Program-made: the position numbers and the translations under genes | Assembly (NCBI GenBank): GCA_009773355.1 | Contig: WRPG01000054.1 | Span: 1-36,005 of the forward strand | Length of the DNA: 36,005 nt | DNA from: Limisphaerales bacterium | GTDB taxonomy: Bacteria > Verrucomicrobiota > Verrucomicrobiia > Limisphaerales > SXTU01 | Direction of reading: 5' to 3' | The notes under the pieces: model-generated | What the model saw: the letters and a program-made list of their open reading frames with translations, nothing else | What the model was told of the DNA's origin: nothing | The model's database searches: none | In this document: one piece after another, positions 16,668-25,299 of the stretch | Layout of the letters: every line of letters begins with the position of its first letter | Numbering within the stretch: position 1 is the first letter of the stretch

Positions 16668-18092
16668 CTACGCCAAGATTTCCCGGATGACGTGCCCATG
16701 CACATCGGTCAGGCGGAAGTCGCGGCCGCCGAAGCGGTAGGTGAGCTGCTCGTGGTTCATGCCCAGCAGGTGCAGCACGGTGGCGTAGAGGTCGTAAATC
16801 TCGCACTTGTCCTCGACGGCGTAGTAGCCCAGCTCGTCCGTCGCGCCAAAGGCCGTGCCGCCCCGCACGCCGCCGCCCGCCAGCCAGAGGCTGAAGCCGA
16901 AGGGGTTGTGGTCGCGCCCGTCGCTGCCCTGCGAGAAGGGCGTGCGCCCAAACTCGCCGCTGAAGAGGATGAGCGTGTCGTCGAGGAGGCCGCGGGCCTT
17001 GAGGTCAGTGATGAGGCCGGCGAGGCCGGTGTCCACCTGATGCGCCATCGTGCCGTGGCCTTCCTTGATTTTGCCGTGCTGGTCCCACGGGTTCGCCGCG
17101 CCGCCCGCACCGATGCCTTCGTTGAGGCAGCTTAACTCAACGAAGCGCACGCCGCGCTCGATGAGCCGCCGCGCGACGAGGCATTGGCGACCGTAGCTGG
17201 CGGTCTGCTTGTGCGGGGAGTCGAGGCCGTAGAGGCGCTTGGTGGCTTCGCTTTCGCCGCTGATGTCGCACAGCTCCGGCACGGCGGACTGCATGCGGTA
17301 AGCCGTCTCGTAGTTGCGAATCGCGCCCTCGATGGCCGCCTCGCCGGTCGCCTGCGCGAAGGGCGTGTCCAGCGCGCGGATGAAGTCGAGGCGGCGGCGC
17401 TGCAAGGTGTCGCTCTCGCGCGGCTGGATGTTCGGCAGCGCGGGCTGCTCGTCCACGCGGATGATGCTGGCCTGGTGCTGCGCGGGCAGGTAGCCGTTGC
17501 TGAAGAGGCCCACGCCGCCGTGCGGCGCGACCGCCCCGCCGCTCTGCAGCACGACGAAGCCGGGGAGGTTCTGGTTCTCGACGCCGAGGCCGTAGCTCAT
17601 CCACGCGCCCGCGCTGGGATGGCCCATGAAGGGAAAGCCGGTGTGGAAGGCGTAGTTGCCCTGCGCGTGCTCGTTGACCTTCGTGGTCATGCTGCGGATG
17701 ACGGCAAGATCGTCGGCGAGGGAGGCGAGCCTGGGGAAAAGGTCGGTCATCACCACGCCGCTCTGGCCGCGCGGCTTCGCCTCCCACGGGCTGGCCATGA
17801 GGTTGCCGTTGTTGTTGAACATCGTGGGCTTCACCGGCACGGGCATCGGCTGGCCGTGGCGTTGCGCGAGCGCGGGCTTGGGGTCGAACGAATCCACATG
17901 CGACACGCCGCCACTCATGTAGGCGAAGATGACGCGCTTCGCGCGCGGCGCGAAGTGCGGCTGTCCCGGCGGCAGGCCCGCACCAAACGCGCGGCTGTTC
18001 ATCAAGCCCGCCAGCGCCAGCGAGCCGAAGCCGAGCGACGTGCGGCGGAGCATGGCACGGCGGGAGAGAGCGAAACGGCGGTCAGCGGACAT
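16668..18092 (-). CDS. DUF1501 family protein, Tat-exported (sulfatase/phosphatase-like fold)
   Basis: A 474-residue DUF1501 protein. The Tat signal [20 protein letters not shown] (residues 9-28) leads to the domain start [27 protein letters not shown]. Further family motifs are [38 protein letters not shown] and the C-terminal [18 protein letters not shown]1501 belongs to the alkaline-phosphatase/sulfatase superfamily by fold, but its reaction is not established. The ATG at 18092 overlaps the end of the PSD1-type gene by 11 bp (ATG at 18092-18090, TGA at 18084-18082), so the two are translationally coupled, the classic PSD1-DUF1501 pairing. Confidence 0.95.
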   Translation of the reverse strand: MSADRRFALSRRAMLRRTSLGFGSLALAGLMNSRAFGAGLPPGQPHFAPRAKRVIFAYMSGGVSHVDSFDPKPALAQRHGQPMPVPVKPTMFNNNGNLMASPWEAKPRGQSGVVMTDLFPRLASLADDLAVIRSMTTKVNEHAQGNYAFHTGFPFMGHPSAGAWMSYGLGVENQNLPGFVVLQSGGAVAPHGGVGLFSNGYLPAQHQASIIRVDEQPALPNIQPRESDTLQRRRLDFIRALDTPFAQATGEAAIEGAIRNYETAYRMQSAVPELCDISGESEATKRLYGLDSPHKQTASYGRQCLVARRLIERGVRFVELSCLNEGIGAGGAANPWDQHGKIKEGHGTMAHQVDTGLAGLITDLKARGLLDDTLILFSGEFGRTPFSQGSDGRDHNPFGFSLWLAGGGVRGGTAFGATDELGYYAVEDKCEIYDLYATVLHLLGMNHEQLTYRFGGRDFRLTDVHGHVIREILA

Positions 18093-21000
18093 AGATGAAC
18101 TCCTTGAGGTTGAACAGCGACTGGATGAAGTCCTGCCAAGCGCGCGGGTCGCTGGGGTTCGCGTCCGCGCCGAGCGAGGCTAGGTAGGCACGGGACTTCG
18201 TAAGTTCATCTGCGGAGGCCGGGCGGGCGAAGGCGGCTTGGAAGAGGAGTTGGATGCGCGCGGATGCGTCGGCTTGAGGCGTCTGGCGGAGAAGTTGTTC
18301 GGCCCAGGACTTCGCGGCTTCGATGACGAACGGGTCGTTGAGGAAGGCGAGCGATTGCGCGGGGACGTTCGTCGCGTCGCGGCGGCCCAGCGTGGTGAAG
18401 GGCTTGGGTGCGTCGAAGATTTCCAGGAAGGGACTGAGGTTGTTGCGGCGGATGTTCAGATAAATGCTGCGGCGTGCGCGGTCGCCGATGCCGACGGGCG
18501 GGCCGAACTGCGTCGTGTCGAGCCGACCGCTGACGGCGAGCAGCGTGTCGCGGATGGCCTCGGCTTCGAGGCGGCGGACGCGGAAGTGCGAGAGATAGTC
18601 GTTGGCGGCGTCGCGCTCGCTGGCGAGGGCGGTGGGTTCGCTGGCGAGTTGGTAGGCGCGAGTGGTGACGAGGCGGCGAATGAGCGTCTTGAACGACCAG
18701 CCGTCGGAGATGAACTGCGCGGCGAGGTGGTCGAGCAACTCCGGATGTGTCGGCTGGTCGCCGAGCCGGCCGAAGTTGTCCACGGTCGGCACAAGGCCGC
18801 GCCCGAAGAGGTGGTGCCAGACGCGGTTGACCATGACGCGCGCGGTGAGCGGGTTTTGCGGGGAAGCGATGGCGTGCGCGAGTTCGAGGCGTCCGCTGGT
18901 TCCCGTAGGAGACGACGTGAGGAGTCTCTGACTGGATTGGGTCTGGGGTCTGGGGCCTGGTGTCTGGGGATGTTTGAGACTCCTCACGTCGTCTCCTACA
19001 CGGAGGACTTCGAGGAAACCGCGCGGCACGGGGTCGCCGGGTTTCAAGTGGTCTCCGCGCAGCATCAAGGGGGCGTCGTGCGCGGCGGCTTCAAGCACAC
19101 CGGGCGCGCGGCGCGGCGCGGGGATTTCGCCTTCGAGACGGCGATACTCGGCGATGAGCGGGGCGGCTTTCGGCAGCGAGGCGAGTGTCGTCGGCAGCAG
19201 GCTGCGGCGAAGGAAGAAGTCGAGGAAGGCGGCTTGTTCGGCGGTCAGCGAGCCGTGTCCCCAACCGTCGAGCGCGGAGCGAAGCGCGCGTTCGTAGTGA
19301 GCCGCGAGTTCGGCGGCGGACTTGGGTGGGGCGATTGTGGCGAGGAGCGAAGCGGGCGCGAGCGGTTCCTCGCGCAGCGTCTCCTTGTCGTGGAAGACGA
19401 CGCGCTCGGCGCTGAACCACGAGCGGCCTTGCGGGTCGCTGTTCTTGCCAAGCTTGCGCGTGAGGTCGTCTGCCGTGCCGAACTCGATATAGGCCCAGTT
19501 GCCCTTGCGATACGCGGTGTCCATGCGCACCCAGCCTGGCTCGTCGCGCGTGAGTTCGGCTTTGGGGAAGATGGGGTTTGAGCCGAGCGGGTAGTTGTCC
19601 ACGATGACGCGGACCATCGCGCCCTTCCCGCCGGCGGCGCGGACGCTGATGAAGTCTGTCGTGATTTTGAAGCGCGGGGAAGTGAGCAGGCCGCCGTGCC
19701 TTTCGCTGACAAGGTGAGAGGAAACGGCGGCGGGGAGAAGGCCCTTGAGCACGCGGTCGCCAGCGGGTTCGAGGGTGAAGTCGGAGCGCAGGTGTCCAAC
19801 CTGCGTTTGAGGGCCTTTCGCACGAGCAGGTTGGACACCTGCGCTCCCGTCCGCGAAGGCGTTTCCCTCCGTGAACCATTGTGCGGCGTCGCCGTTCGAG
19901 AAGTCCCACTCGGTTTTGAACTGCCCGTTGTGCTGGCGAGCGGCATCGAGTTGGTCGCGCCAGTTCTTGGTCACGTCGGCCCATCCTGTGGCGAAGGCGG
20001 GGCCGTCCAGCTTGCTCAACTTCACCCACGCGTGCAGTGGGTTGGCAGCGTTGCCCGCCGCGTCCTTGAGCGCGGCGCTGAGGGCGTCTTCGGCGGCGGA
20101 CGGGGCCTTCGCAGCGAGTTCGGCGCGGGCGGCCTTCAGCTCGGCGGTGAGCGCGGCGTGTTTCGCCTTTTGCTCCGGCGTCATGGCTTTGGCGATTTCC
20201 TCGGGGCTGACGCCAACTGGCCCAGCGCGGAAGGACGCGGCGATTTCGTCCGTGGTCAGCGCGCGGTCGTAGAGGCGGGCCTCGTCAATCTCGCCGGCAA
20301 GGTAGGCGCGCCCGCCGCCGGTGTGGCGTCGGCCGAGCAGCACGCGGGAGCCGGCCGCCGCGAAGGTGCGCAGCGCCGAGTCCTCGCCGGCCGGCGTGAA
20401 GGCGGGCGCGTAGAGGACGCCGTTGCGATAGAAGGCGACGCTGTTGTCGGGGCGATAAACGACGGCGACGTGGATGAGTTCGCCGGGCTTGGCCACCTCG
20501 GCGATGCCGTCGAGCGTGCGGGAGCGGCGGAAGTTGTTGCTGCCGTTCACCCACTTCCTCGGCTCCTTCTCAGCGAAGACGATGGAGTCGAAGAAGACTC
20601 CGTTGCTGGTCTCGACGGTGAGCACACCGCCGCCCTGCTGGTCGAGGTTCGCGAGCGCGACCCAGGCTTCGAGGGTTTTCTCGCGAAGGTCGCGCGCGAA
20701 CGGCGCGGTGCGGACGTGGGCTTCCTTGCCGTCGAGGATGAGGCGGCCGTTGCGGAGAGTGGCGTTGCCGAGGAGTTCACCGTGGAGAGTGCCGAGCTGG
20801 TCGCGGGCGTCGGTGTCGAAGGACCAGCGGGAGATGGGCTGGGGTGTGCCGGCGACTTCTAGTCGCCGTGCTGACGTGCTGGGTGCGGCGGGCGGCGGCT
20901 GGAAGCCGCCGCCACGGGTGGCGGGCGCCTTCGCGCGGGCGGTGGCTTCGAGGGCGGTGAGTTCGCTTTCGGCTTTGGCGATGCGCTGGTTGAGCGCGGC

Positions 21001-22602
21001 GAGTTGGGGGTCGGCGCTGGAGCAGCGCGTGAGCTGGGCGATGAGCTGCGGGATGGCGTCGCGCCAACTGTCGGCGAGAGCGGATTTGATTTGGGCTTTC
21101 AGCGCGAGGAGTTCGATGCGGTTCTTATTCAGCACGTCGGGCGAGTCCACTTGCACCTGCGCAGGGCGGCTGCTGGCGAGCACGCCGTAGAGCGCGTAGT
21201 AATCGCGCTGGCTGACGGGGTCGAACTTGTGGTCGTGGCAGCGCGCGCACGCGATGGTCAGGCCCTGAAAGGCTTTGCCGAGCACGTCAATCTGGTTCTC
21301 GACGGACTTCACCTGGTCGTCGAGCGTGTCCACGGGCTGGAAGCCGTGCTCAACGAGGCGGAAGTGCGCGGGACCGAGGCGGGATTCGTTGAGGGAATCG
21401 GTTTTGTTCCAACGCGTCTGTGCCGGCGGGAGCAGGTCGCCGGCGATGTGTTCGCGGATGAGTTGGTCGGCCGGCACGTCGGCGGCGAAGGCGCGGATGA
21501 CGTAGTCGCGGTAGCGCCAGGCTTGCGGGATTTCGGGGTCGCCCTCGGAGCCGTGCGTCTCGGCGTAGCGCACGAGGTCGAGCCAGTGCCGCGCCCAGCG
21601 CTCGGCGAAGGCGGGTGAGGCGAGGAGCGAGTCCACGGCACGGGTGATGGCGCGCTGCTCACTTTCACGCCTGCTCACTTTCTCACCCGCTCCGCCAGCA
21701 GGTGAGAAAGTGGGAGAGTGAGAAAGTGAGAATTCTCGCACGAACGCTTCCATGTCCTCGGCACGTGGCGGCAGGCCGGTGAGGGCGAAGGTGAGGCGGC
21801 GGATGAAGGTGCGCGGATCCGCATCCGCGCCGGGCGCGAGGCCGTGCTGTTCCAGCTTCGCAAGCAGGAAGCGGTCAAGCGCGTTCGTGCTCCACGCGGC
21901 GTTTTTTGGCGTGGGCACGGCGGGCTGCGTGAGCGGCTGGAAGCTCCACCATTGTCGGCGGAACGCGAGGGTGTCGGCCCAAGCGGACGAGGAGGACTGA
22001 GACAACGAAGTGGCCGGGCCAGTGCGCGGGTCGGGCGCGCCCTGGCGAATCCACTCGGCGAAATTCGCGAGGATGCGGGCGTCGAGTTTCGCGCCGTTCT
22101 TGGGCATCTTGAGCTTCGGATGCGTGTGCCGGAGCGCCTGGAGCAGCAGGCTGGAATCGGGCTGGCCGGGCACGAGGGCCGGGCCGGACTCGCCGCCTTT
22201 GAGCAAGCCATCGCGCGTGTCGAGAGCGAGGCCGCCCTTCTTCTTCGCGGAGGAATGGCACTCGTAGCACTCAGCGGCGAGCACGGGGCGGATGTGCTTC
22301 TCGAAGAACTCGATTTGGGCGGGCGTGGGCGCAGCGGCGGTGGCGTCCGAACCGGGCAGCGCGGAAACCAACACCAGCAAGGCGACAAGGCGGAACGCAG
22401 AGGCGCAGAGGACGCGGAGAGGCGCGGAGAGAGGAGGAAAATGGGCGAGACGCCGTGGCCCGTGCCGGCGGTTTGCAACCGCCGTCTGCGGGCTGGAGCA
22501 GGACGAAGCGCCTTCGGCTTGCCCACGCGCAACGCGGCGATTGCAAATCGCCGGCACGGGCCAACGCGCGGGCTGCCCCTGCTGGCGCACAAGAAAGTTC
22601 AT
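18082..22602 (-). CDS. PSD1-type protein: PSCyt1 cytochrome, DUF1549, LamG, DUF1553, with five in-frame repeat insertions
   Basis: A giant exported protein (1506 residues from the ATG at 22602). Domains in order: signal-like core [13 protein letters not shown] (about 72-84); PSCyt1 cytochrome c with CYECH at 112-116; DUF1549/PSCyt2, split, with [13 protein letters not shown] and [11 protein letters not shown] near 452; LamG/concanavalin-like domain (about 590-770, with [15 protein letters not shown]); and C-terminal DUF1553 (about 1215-1490, with [20 protein letters not shown]). Palindromic repeats lie at five places in the frame without breaking it, adding peptides between or at the edges of domains. 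These make it longer than its relatives. The start is uncertain: no initiation codon lies between the GTG at residue 16 and the hydrophobic core, leaving an unusually long N-region. It begins 13 bp after the RbsC-like gene and overlaps DUF1501 by 11 bp. The function of the family is unknown. Confidence 0.92.
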   Translation of the reverse strand: MNFLVRQQGQPARWPVPAICNRRVARGQAEGASSCSSPQTAVANRRHGPRRLAHFPPLSAPLRVLCASAFRLVALLVLVSALPGSDATAAAPTPAQIEFFEKHIRPVLAAECYECHSSAKKKGGLALDTRDGLLKGGESGPALVPGQPDSSLLLQALRHTHPKLKMPKNGAKLDARILANFAEWIRQGAPDPRTGPATSLSQSSSSAWADTLAFRRQWWSFQPLTQPAVPTPKNAAWSTNALDRFLLAKLEQHGLAPGADADPRTFIRRLTFALTGLPPRAEDMEAFVREFSLSHSPTFSPAGGAGEKVSRRESEQRAITRAVDSLLASPAFAERWARHWLDLVRYAETHGSEGDPEIPQAWRYRDYVIRAFAADVPADQLIREHIAGDLLPPAQTRWNKTDSLNESRLGPAHFRLVEHGFQPVDTLDDQVKSVENQIDVLGKAFQGLTIACARCHDHKFDPVSQRDYYALYGVLASSRPAQVQVDSPDVLNKNRIELLALKAQIKSALADSWRDAIPQLIAQLTRCSSADPQLAALNQRIAKAESELTALEATARAKAPATRGGGFQPPPAAPSTSARRLEVAGTPQPISRWSFDTDARDQLGTLHGELLGNATLRNGRLILDGKEAHVRTAPFARDLREKTLEAWVALANLDQQGGGVLTVETSNGVFFDSIVFAEKEPRKWVNGSNNFRRSRTLDGIAEVAKPGELIHVAVVYRPDNSVAFYRNGVLYAPAFTPAGEDSALRTFAAAGSRVLLGRRHTGGGRAYLAGEIDEARLYDRALTTDEIAASFRAGPVGVSPEEIAKAMTPEQKAKHAALTAELKAARAELAAKAPSAAEDALSAALKDAAGNAANPLHAWVKLSKLDGPAFATGWADVTKNWRDQLDAARQHNGQFKTEWDFSNGDAAQWFTEGNAFADGSAGVQPARAKGPQTQVGHLRSDFTLEPAGDRVLKGLLPAAVSSHLVSERHGGLLTSPRFKITTDFISVRAAGGKGAMVRVIVDNYPLGSNPIFPKAELTRDEPGWVRMDTAYRKGNWAYIEFGTADDLTRKLGKNSDPQGRSWFSAERVVFHDKETLREEPLAPASLLATIAPPKSAAELAAHYERALRSALDGWGHGSLTAEQAAFLDFFLRRSLLPTTLASLPKAAPLIAEYRRLEGEIPAPRRAPGVLEAAAHDAPLMLRGDHLKPGDPVPRGFLEVLRVGDDVRSLKHPQTPGPRPQTQSSQRLLTSSPTGTSGRLELAHAIASPQNPLTARVMVNRVWHHLFGRGLVPTVDNFGRLGDQPTHPELLDHLAAQFISDGWSFKTLIRRLVTTRAYQLASEPTALASERDAANDYLSHFRVRRLEAEAIRDTLLAVSGRLDTTQFGPPVGIGDRARRSIYLNIRRNNLSPFLEIFDAPKPFTTLGRRDATNVPAQSLAFLNDPFVIEAAKSWAEQLLRQTPQADASARIQLLFQAAFARPASADELTKSRAYLASLGADANPSDPRAWQDFIQSLFNLKEFIYVR
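18905..18999. repeat. In-frame palindromic element with perfect 24-bp inverted repeats
   Basis: The arms 18905-18928 (starts gtaggagacgacgtgagg) and 18976-18999 are perfect 24-bp inverted repeats around a 47-nt centre rich in tctggg. It lies inside the PSD1-type gene (about residues 1201-1232), just before [16 protein letters not shown], where DUF1553 normally begins, and is translated as a linker rich in Ser, Thr, Pro and Gln. Confidence 0.85.
19783..19847. repeat. In-frame palindromic element with perfect 22-bp inverted repeats
   Basis: The arms 19783-19804 (starts ggagcgcaggtgtccaac) and 19826-19847 are perfect 22-bp inverted repeats with a 21-nt loop, inside the PSD1-type gene (about residues 918-940). 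It is translated as [20 protein letters not shown] or close to it, with no stop codon. Confidence 0.85.
20850..20913. repeat. Two in-frame hairpins preceding the LamG domain
   Basis: The first hairpin has an 8-bp stem (cggcgact/agtcgccg, 20850-20868). The second has a 10-bp stem (ggcggcggct/agccgccgcc, 20891-20913) with loop gga. Both are translated within the PSD1-type gene (about residues 563-584), giving the peptides [10 protein letters not shown] and RRLEVAGTP, immediately upstream of the LamG segment. Confidence 0.75.
21655..21730. repeat. In-frame ctcactttc/gagaaagtg repeat cluster
   Basis: Two copies of ctgctcactttc (from 21655 and 21671) face two copies of a gagaaagtg motif (from 21704 and 21720). 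The perfect 13-bp pair is 21675-21687 with 21718-21730. It lies within the DUF1549 part of the PSD1-type gene (about residues 290-315) and encodes a Ser/Glu/Arg-rich peptide in place of the short loop normally found there. Confidence 0.75.
22456..22563. repeat. 108-bp palindromic element overlapping the 5' end of the PSD1-type gene
   Basis: The left arm 22456-22484 and right arm 22535-22563 are inverted repeats over 29 bp with two differences. The differences compensate within each arm, so both local hairpins stay perfect (cggcggtt/aaccgccg on the left; cggcgatt/aatcgccg on the right). The arm sequence matches the solo hairpin at 4186-4212. Read on the minus strand it encodes VPAICNRR near the predicted N-terminus. 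Confidence 0.85.
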
Positions 22603-22615
22603 GCAAAAATTCAGT

Positions 22616-23962
22616 TCACTCCGACGCCGCGAGCCGCAGTCGCCAGCCGCGCTGGCGGAGCAAATCGAGCAGCACGGCCCCGAGTATGACGAGGCCGAGG
22701 ACGACTTTCTGCGTGTAGCTTTCCACGTTGGTCAGGTTCATGCCGTTCTGAATGACGGCGATGATGAACGCGCCGGTGAGCGTGCCGAACATCCGGCCCG
22801 TGCCGCCGTTCAAGCTCGCGCCGCCGACCACCACCGCCGCGATGACATACAACTCATACATCTGGCCGAATGTGGGCGAGCCGCTTTTGAGCTGCGAGGC
22901 GAGCACGACGCCGCCGAGGCCGGCCAGCAGCCCGCTCGCGACGTAGGTGAGGAACAAGACGCGCCGCACCGGCACGCCGGAGTAGCGCGCGGCCTGGCGG
23001 TTGCCGCCGACGGCGTAAAGCCAGCGGCCCAGCACGGTGCGCGACATGACGAGATGCGCCGCCACATAGAGCAACGCCATGAGCAGGACGGCGTTCGGCA
23101 GGCTGAAGAAATCCGCGCCGCGCCCGAGCCACACGAAGGAATCGGGCACTTGGTAAACGGATTGTCCATGAGTCAACAAATACGCCGCGCCGCTGGCGAC
23201 GAGCATCATGGCGAGCGTGACGATGAAGGGCGGGAGGTGGAAGACAGTCACCAGCGCGCCGTTCGCCGCGCCCGCCAGGCTCGCCACGAGAATCGCGCCG
23301 CCGCACGCGAGTATCATGCCGAACGCGCCCGCCTGCTGCGCCCCGGCGAAGTCGCGGATGAAAAGCGTGGCCAGCACGGCGGCGAGTGCGATGAGGCTGC
23401 CGACGGAGAGGTCAATGCCGCCGCCCACGATGACGAGCGTCATGCCGATGGCGACGATGGCGATGACGGCGATCTGGTTGGCGATGTTGAGCAGGTTGTC
23501 GCGCTTCAGGAAGTTCGGCCAACGGTAGGTCTGCGGCTGCACGAGGCGCGGGGTGCCGAGCGCGGGGAAGTCGGTGGCGAGGTCCGCGAAGACGAGCCAG
23601 CCGGCGCTGGCCTGGGTGCAGGCGATGGCGTCGAGCTTGCCGGCGGACGCGGCGGCTTGCAGCGCGGCGCGGGCGTCCTTCGGCTCGCCCTTCACAGTGG
23701 CGACGACGGTCGCGCCGGCGTTCGTGAGCGCGGCGTTGAGCGTGTCGGCGAACGCGGCGGCGTCCGGCTGATTCGGCACGGCGATGAGGACGCGGGCGGA
23801 TTTGCCGAATTGACTGGTGATGCTCGCGGCGAGTTGGCGCGCGGCGTCCGTGCCGGTGGGATGCTGCTCGGTGTGCGTGGCGAAACTGAAAAAAGCGCAG
23901 AGCGCCAGCAGCACGAAGACCATGCCGTAGTCGGCGAGGCGGCGAGAAAGAGCAGACTTCAT
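22616..23962 (-). CDS. RbsC-like sugar ABC transporter permease with an extra N-terminal domain
   Basis: A 448-residue inner-membrane permease of the ribose/xylose class (BPD_transp_2). The core from about residue 155 has MTLVIVGGGIDLSVGSLIAL, GAANGALV, LPPFIVTLAMML, LYAVGGNRQAARYSGVPV and the late GGASLNGGTGRMFGT, all typical of RbsC. The usual length is near 320; here TM1 (about 12-29) is followed by about 115 residues predicted to be extracytoplasmic (about 32-145; SARVLIAVPNQPDAAAFADT, GATVVATVKGEP, alternating beta/alpha) before the core. The start is the ATG at 23962, just beside a repeat array. The partner binding protein is upstream at 26556-27533, but no ATPase gene is present in the window, so energising must come from elsewhere if the system works. 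Confidence 0.93.
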   Translation of the reverse strand: MKSALSRRLADYGMVFVLLALCAFFSFATHTEQHPTGTDAARQLAASITSQFGKSARVLIAVPNQPDAAAFADTLNAALTNAGATVVATVKGEPKDARAALQAAASAGKLDAIACTQASAGWLVFADLATDFPALGTPRLVQPQTYRWPNFLKRDNLLNIANQIAVIAIVAIGMTLVIVGGGIDLSVGSLIALAAVLATLFIRDFAGAQQAGAFGMILACGGAILVASLAGAANGALVTVFHLPPFIVTLAMMLVASGAAYLLTHGQSVYQVPDSFVWLGRGADFFSLPNAVLLMALLYVAAHLVMSRTVLGRWLYAVGGNRQAARYSGVPVRRVLFLTYVASGLLAGLGGVVLASQLKSGSPTFGQMYELYVIAAVVVGGASLNGGTGRMFGTLTGAFIIAVIQNGMNLTNVESYTQKVVLGLVILGAVLLDLLRQRGWRLRLAASE

Positions 23963-23964
23963 TG

Positions 23965-24084
23965 GCAATGACCAATTCCCAATGACCAATGACGAATGAC
24001 CAAGCCAGCGCCCATCGCACGGTCATTGGGCATTGGGCATTGATTGGGCATTCTGGAATTTGGCATTGGGCATTCTCCCGCTGG
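23965..24084. repeat. Array of cattggg/aatgacc direct and inverted repeats
   Basis: The 122-bp gap between the mutarotase-like gene and the RbsC-like gene is AT-richer than its surroundings and made of short repeats: caatgacca / aatgacgaatgacc on the left and gggcattgggcattg copies on the right, with the two halves roughly inverted. It begins immediately after the TGA of the upstream gene. No gene is visible in it. Confidence 0.75.
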
Positions 24085-25299
24085 TCATTTTCCGAGTTGG
24101 CCAGACTTCAGGAACTCATGCCGCACCGGCGCAGTCACCCGCTGGCCGGTGGTGGAGATGAAGGTCACTTGGCCGGGCGCGAACTCCAGCGTCTTCACTT
24201 CGGTGAAGCCCGCCGGCACGCGCACGACGCCTTGGATGTAGTTCACGGCCGTCGGGCGCGTGGCGCTCAACTCGATGCTCGTGGCGATGCCCTCCTTCGC
24301 AAGCACGTTGGGCGCGATGGACGCGGCGAGGCCGTCGGCCCAGTGGCCGGTGATGTCTTCGATGCCGACACAGTTGTTGCGGCCAAACCACGGCAGGCCA
24401 TGGCGGCCGTGATTCTCCAGCCAGAAGAGCGTGCCGGTGAGCACCGCCGGGTCTTTCAGCGCGAACCACACCCAGCCCTCGTCGCCGCGCGTGGCGGTGA
24501 CCCAAGCGGGGCCGTTCGGCTCGTTGAGGAGCAGGAAGAGGTCGGCGTGACCTTTGCGGGCAGGGAGCGAGGCGAGGTCAGTGTCGGGCGCGCCCTTCCA
24601 AGCCACCGGCACCTTGCTTAAGTCCTTGAAGCGCGCGCCGATTTGCAGGGCTTGATACTCGGCCTGCTTCGGGTCGCTGAAGAGGCCGGGCGCGACCATG
24701 CCGAACTTGAAGGGACTCGTCGCGATGCGGAACGCGCCTTCCTTCTCTGGCATCGCGAGCGTGGCGTGATGGCCGAGGGGCGTCTTGCCGGCGAAGCCTT
24801 CGATGAGGTGGCGTGAGTAAACGACGTTCTGACCGTCCACGAGGGAGAGTTCCTTGGTCACCTTGCCGGGGCGGACTTTGGTTTCAATGACCGTGGTGAG
24901 CGTGGTGACGTCGCCGGCCTTCTTGGTGGCAACGTGCTTCCACGGTGAACCGGCGGTCTCGCCGTGCGGTGGGTGCTTCTCGCCGTTGACCACGTCGCCG
25001 TTGCCGCCGAAGGGCAGGCAGAAGAAATCCCCGCGCAACGGCACGAGCACGGGCACGGGGTAGGCGTGCTTCTCCCCCTGCCACGGGCTGATGTGGTAGG
25101 GCTGCACGGGCCGCGCGGAGTCGCGATAGAAGGTGACGGGGGCCATGTGCCCGCCGAGATGCGTGAGCGCCAGCTCGACTTGCGGCGTGGCGACAATCCA
25201 GCTCGGCTGCGAGGCAACGGTGCGGGTCTTCTCGCCCGGGCCGGCGGAGGCGGGGAGCGAGGCAACGAGTAGGAGGGTGTGAAGGGCGATGTGTTTCAT
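24085..25299 (-). CDS. Exported protein of unknown function, possibly mutarotase-like
   Basis: A 404-residue protein with a Sec signal peptide (MKHIALHTLLLVASLPASAG). I do not recognise a named family with certainty. The mature part is beta-rich. It opens with VELALTHLGGHMAPVTFY and later has PFGGNGDVVNGEKHPPHGET, resembling the strand-turn and H-G motifs of galactose-mutarotase-fold proteins (aldose 1-epimerase, DUF4432 and similar), so a carbohydrate-binding or epimerising role is plausible. It is flanked in its operon by a sugar-type binding protein, a shikimate-dehydrogenase family protein and the RbsC-like permease. Both adjoining gaps are filled with repeats. The ATG at 25299 is placed at the signal peptide; a longer upstream reading would cross repeat sequence. 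Confidence 0.87.
   Translation of the reverse strand: MKHIALHTLLLVASLPASAGPGEKTRTVASQPSWIVATPQVELALTHLGGHMAPVTFYRDSARPVQPYHISPWQGEKHAYPVPVLVPLRGDFFCLPFGGNGDVVNGEKHPPHGETAGSPWKHVATKKAGDVTTLTTVIETKVRPGKVTKELSLVDGQNVVYSRHLIEGFAGKTPLGHHATLAMPEKEGAFRIATSPFKFGMVAPGLFSDPKQAEYQALQIGARFKDLSKVPVAWKGAPDTDLASLPARKGHADLFLLLNEPNGPAWVTATRGDEGWVWFALKDPAVLTGTLFWLENHGRHGLPWFGRNNCVGIEDITGHWADGLAASIAPNVLAKEGIATSIELSATRPTAVNYIQGVVRVPAGFTEVKTLEFAPGQVTFISTTGQRVTAPVRHEFLKSGQLGK

Noticed and set aside
23965-24084. Short direct repeats considered as a CRISPR array
   Set aside because: The units are only 7-14 bp, irregularly spaced, without unique spacers of constant length, and no cas gene is nearby.
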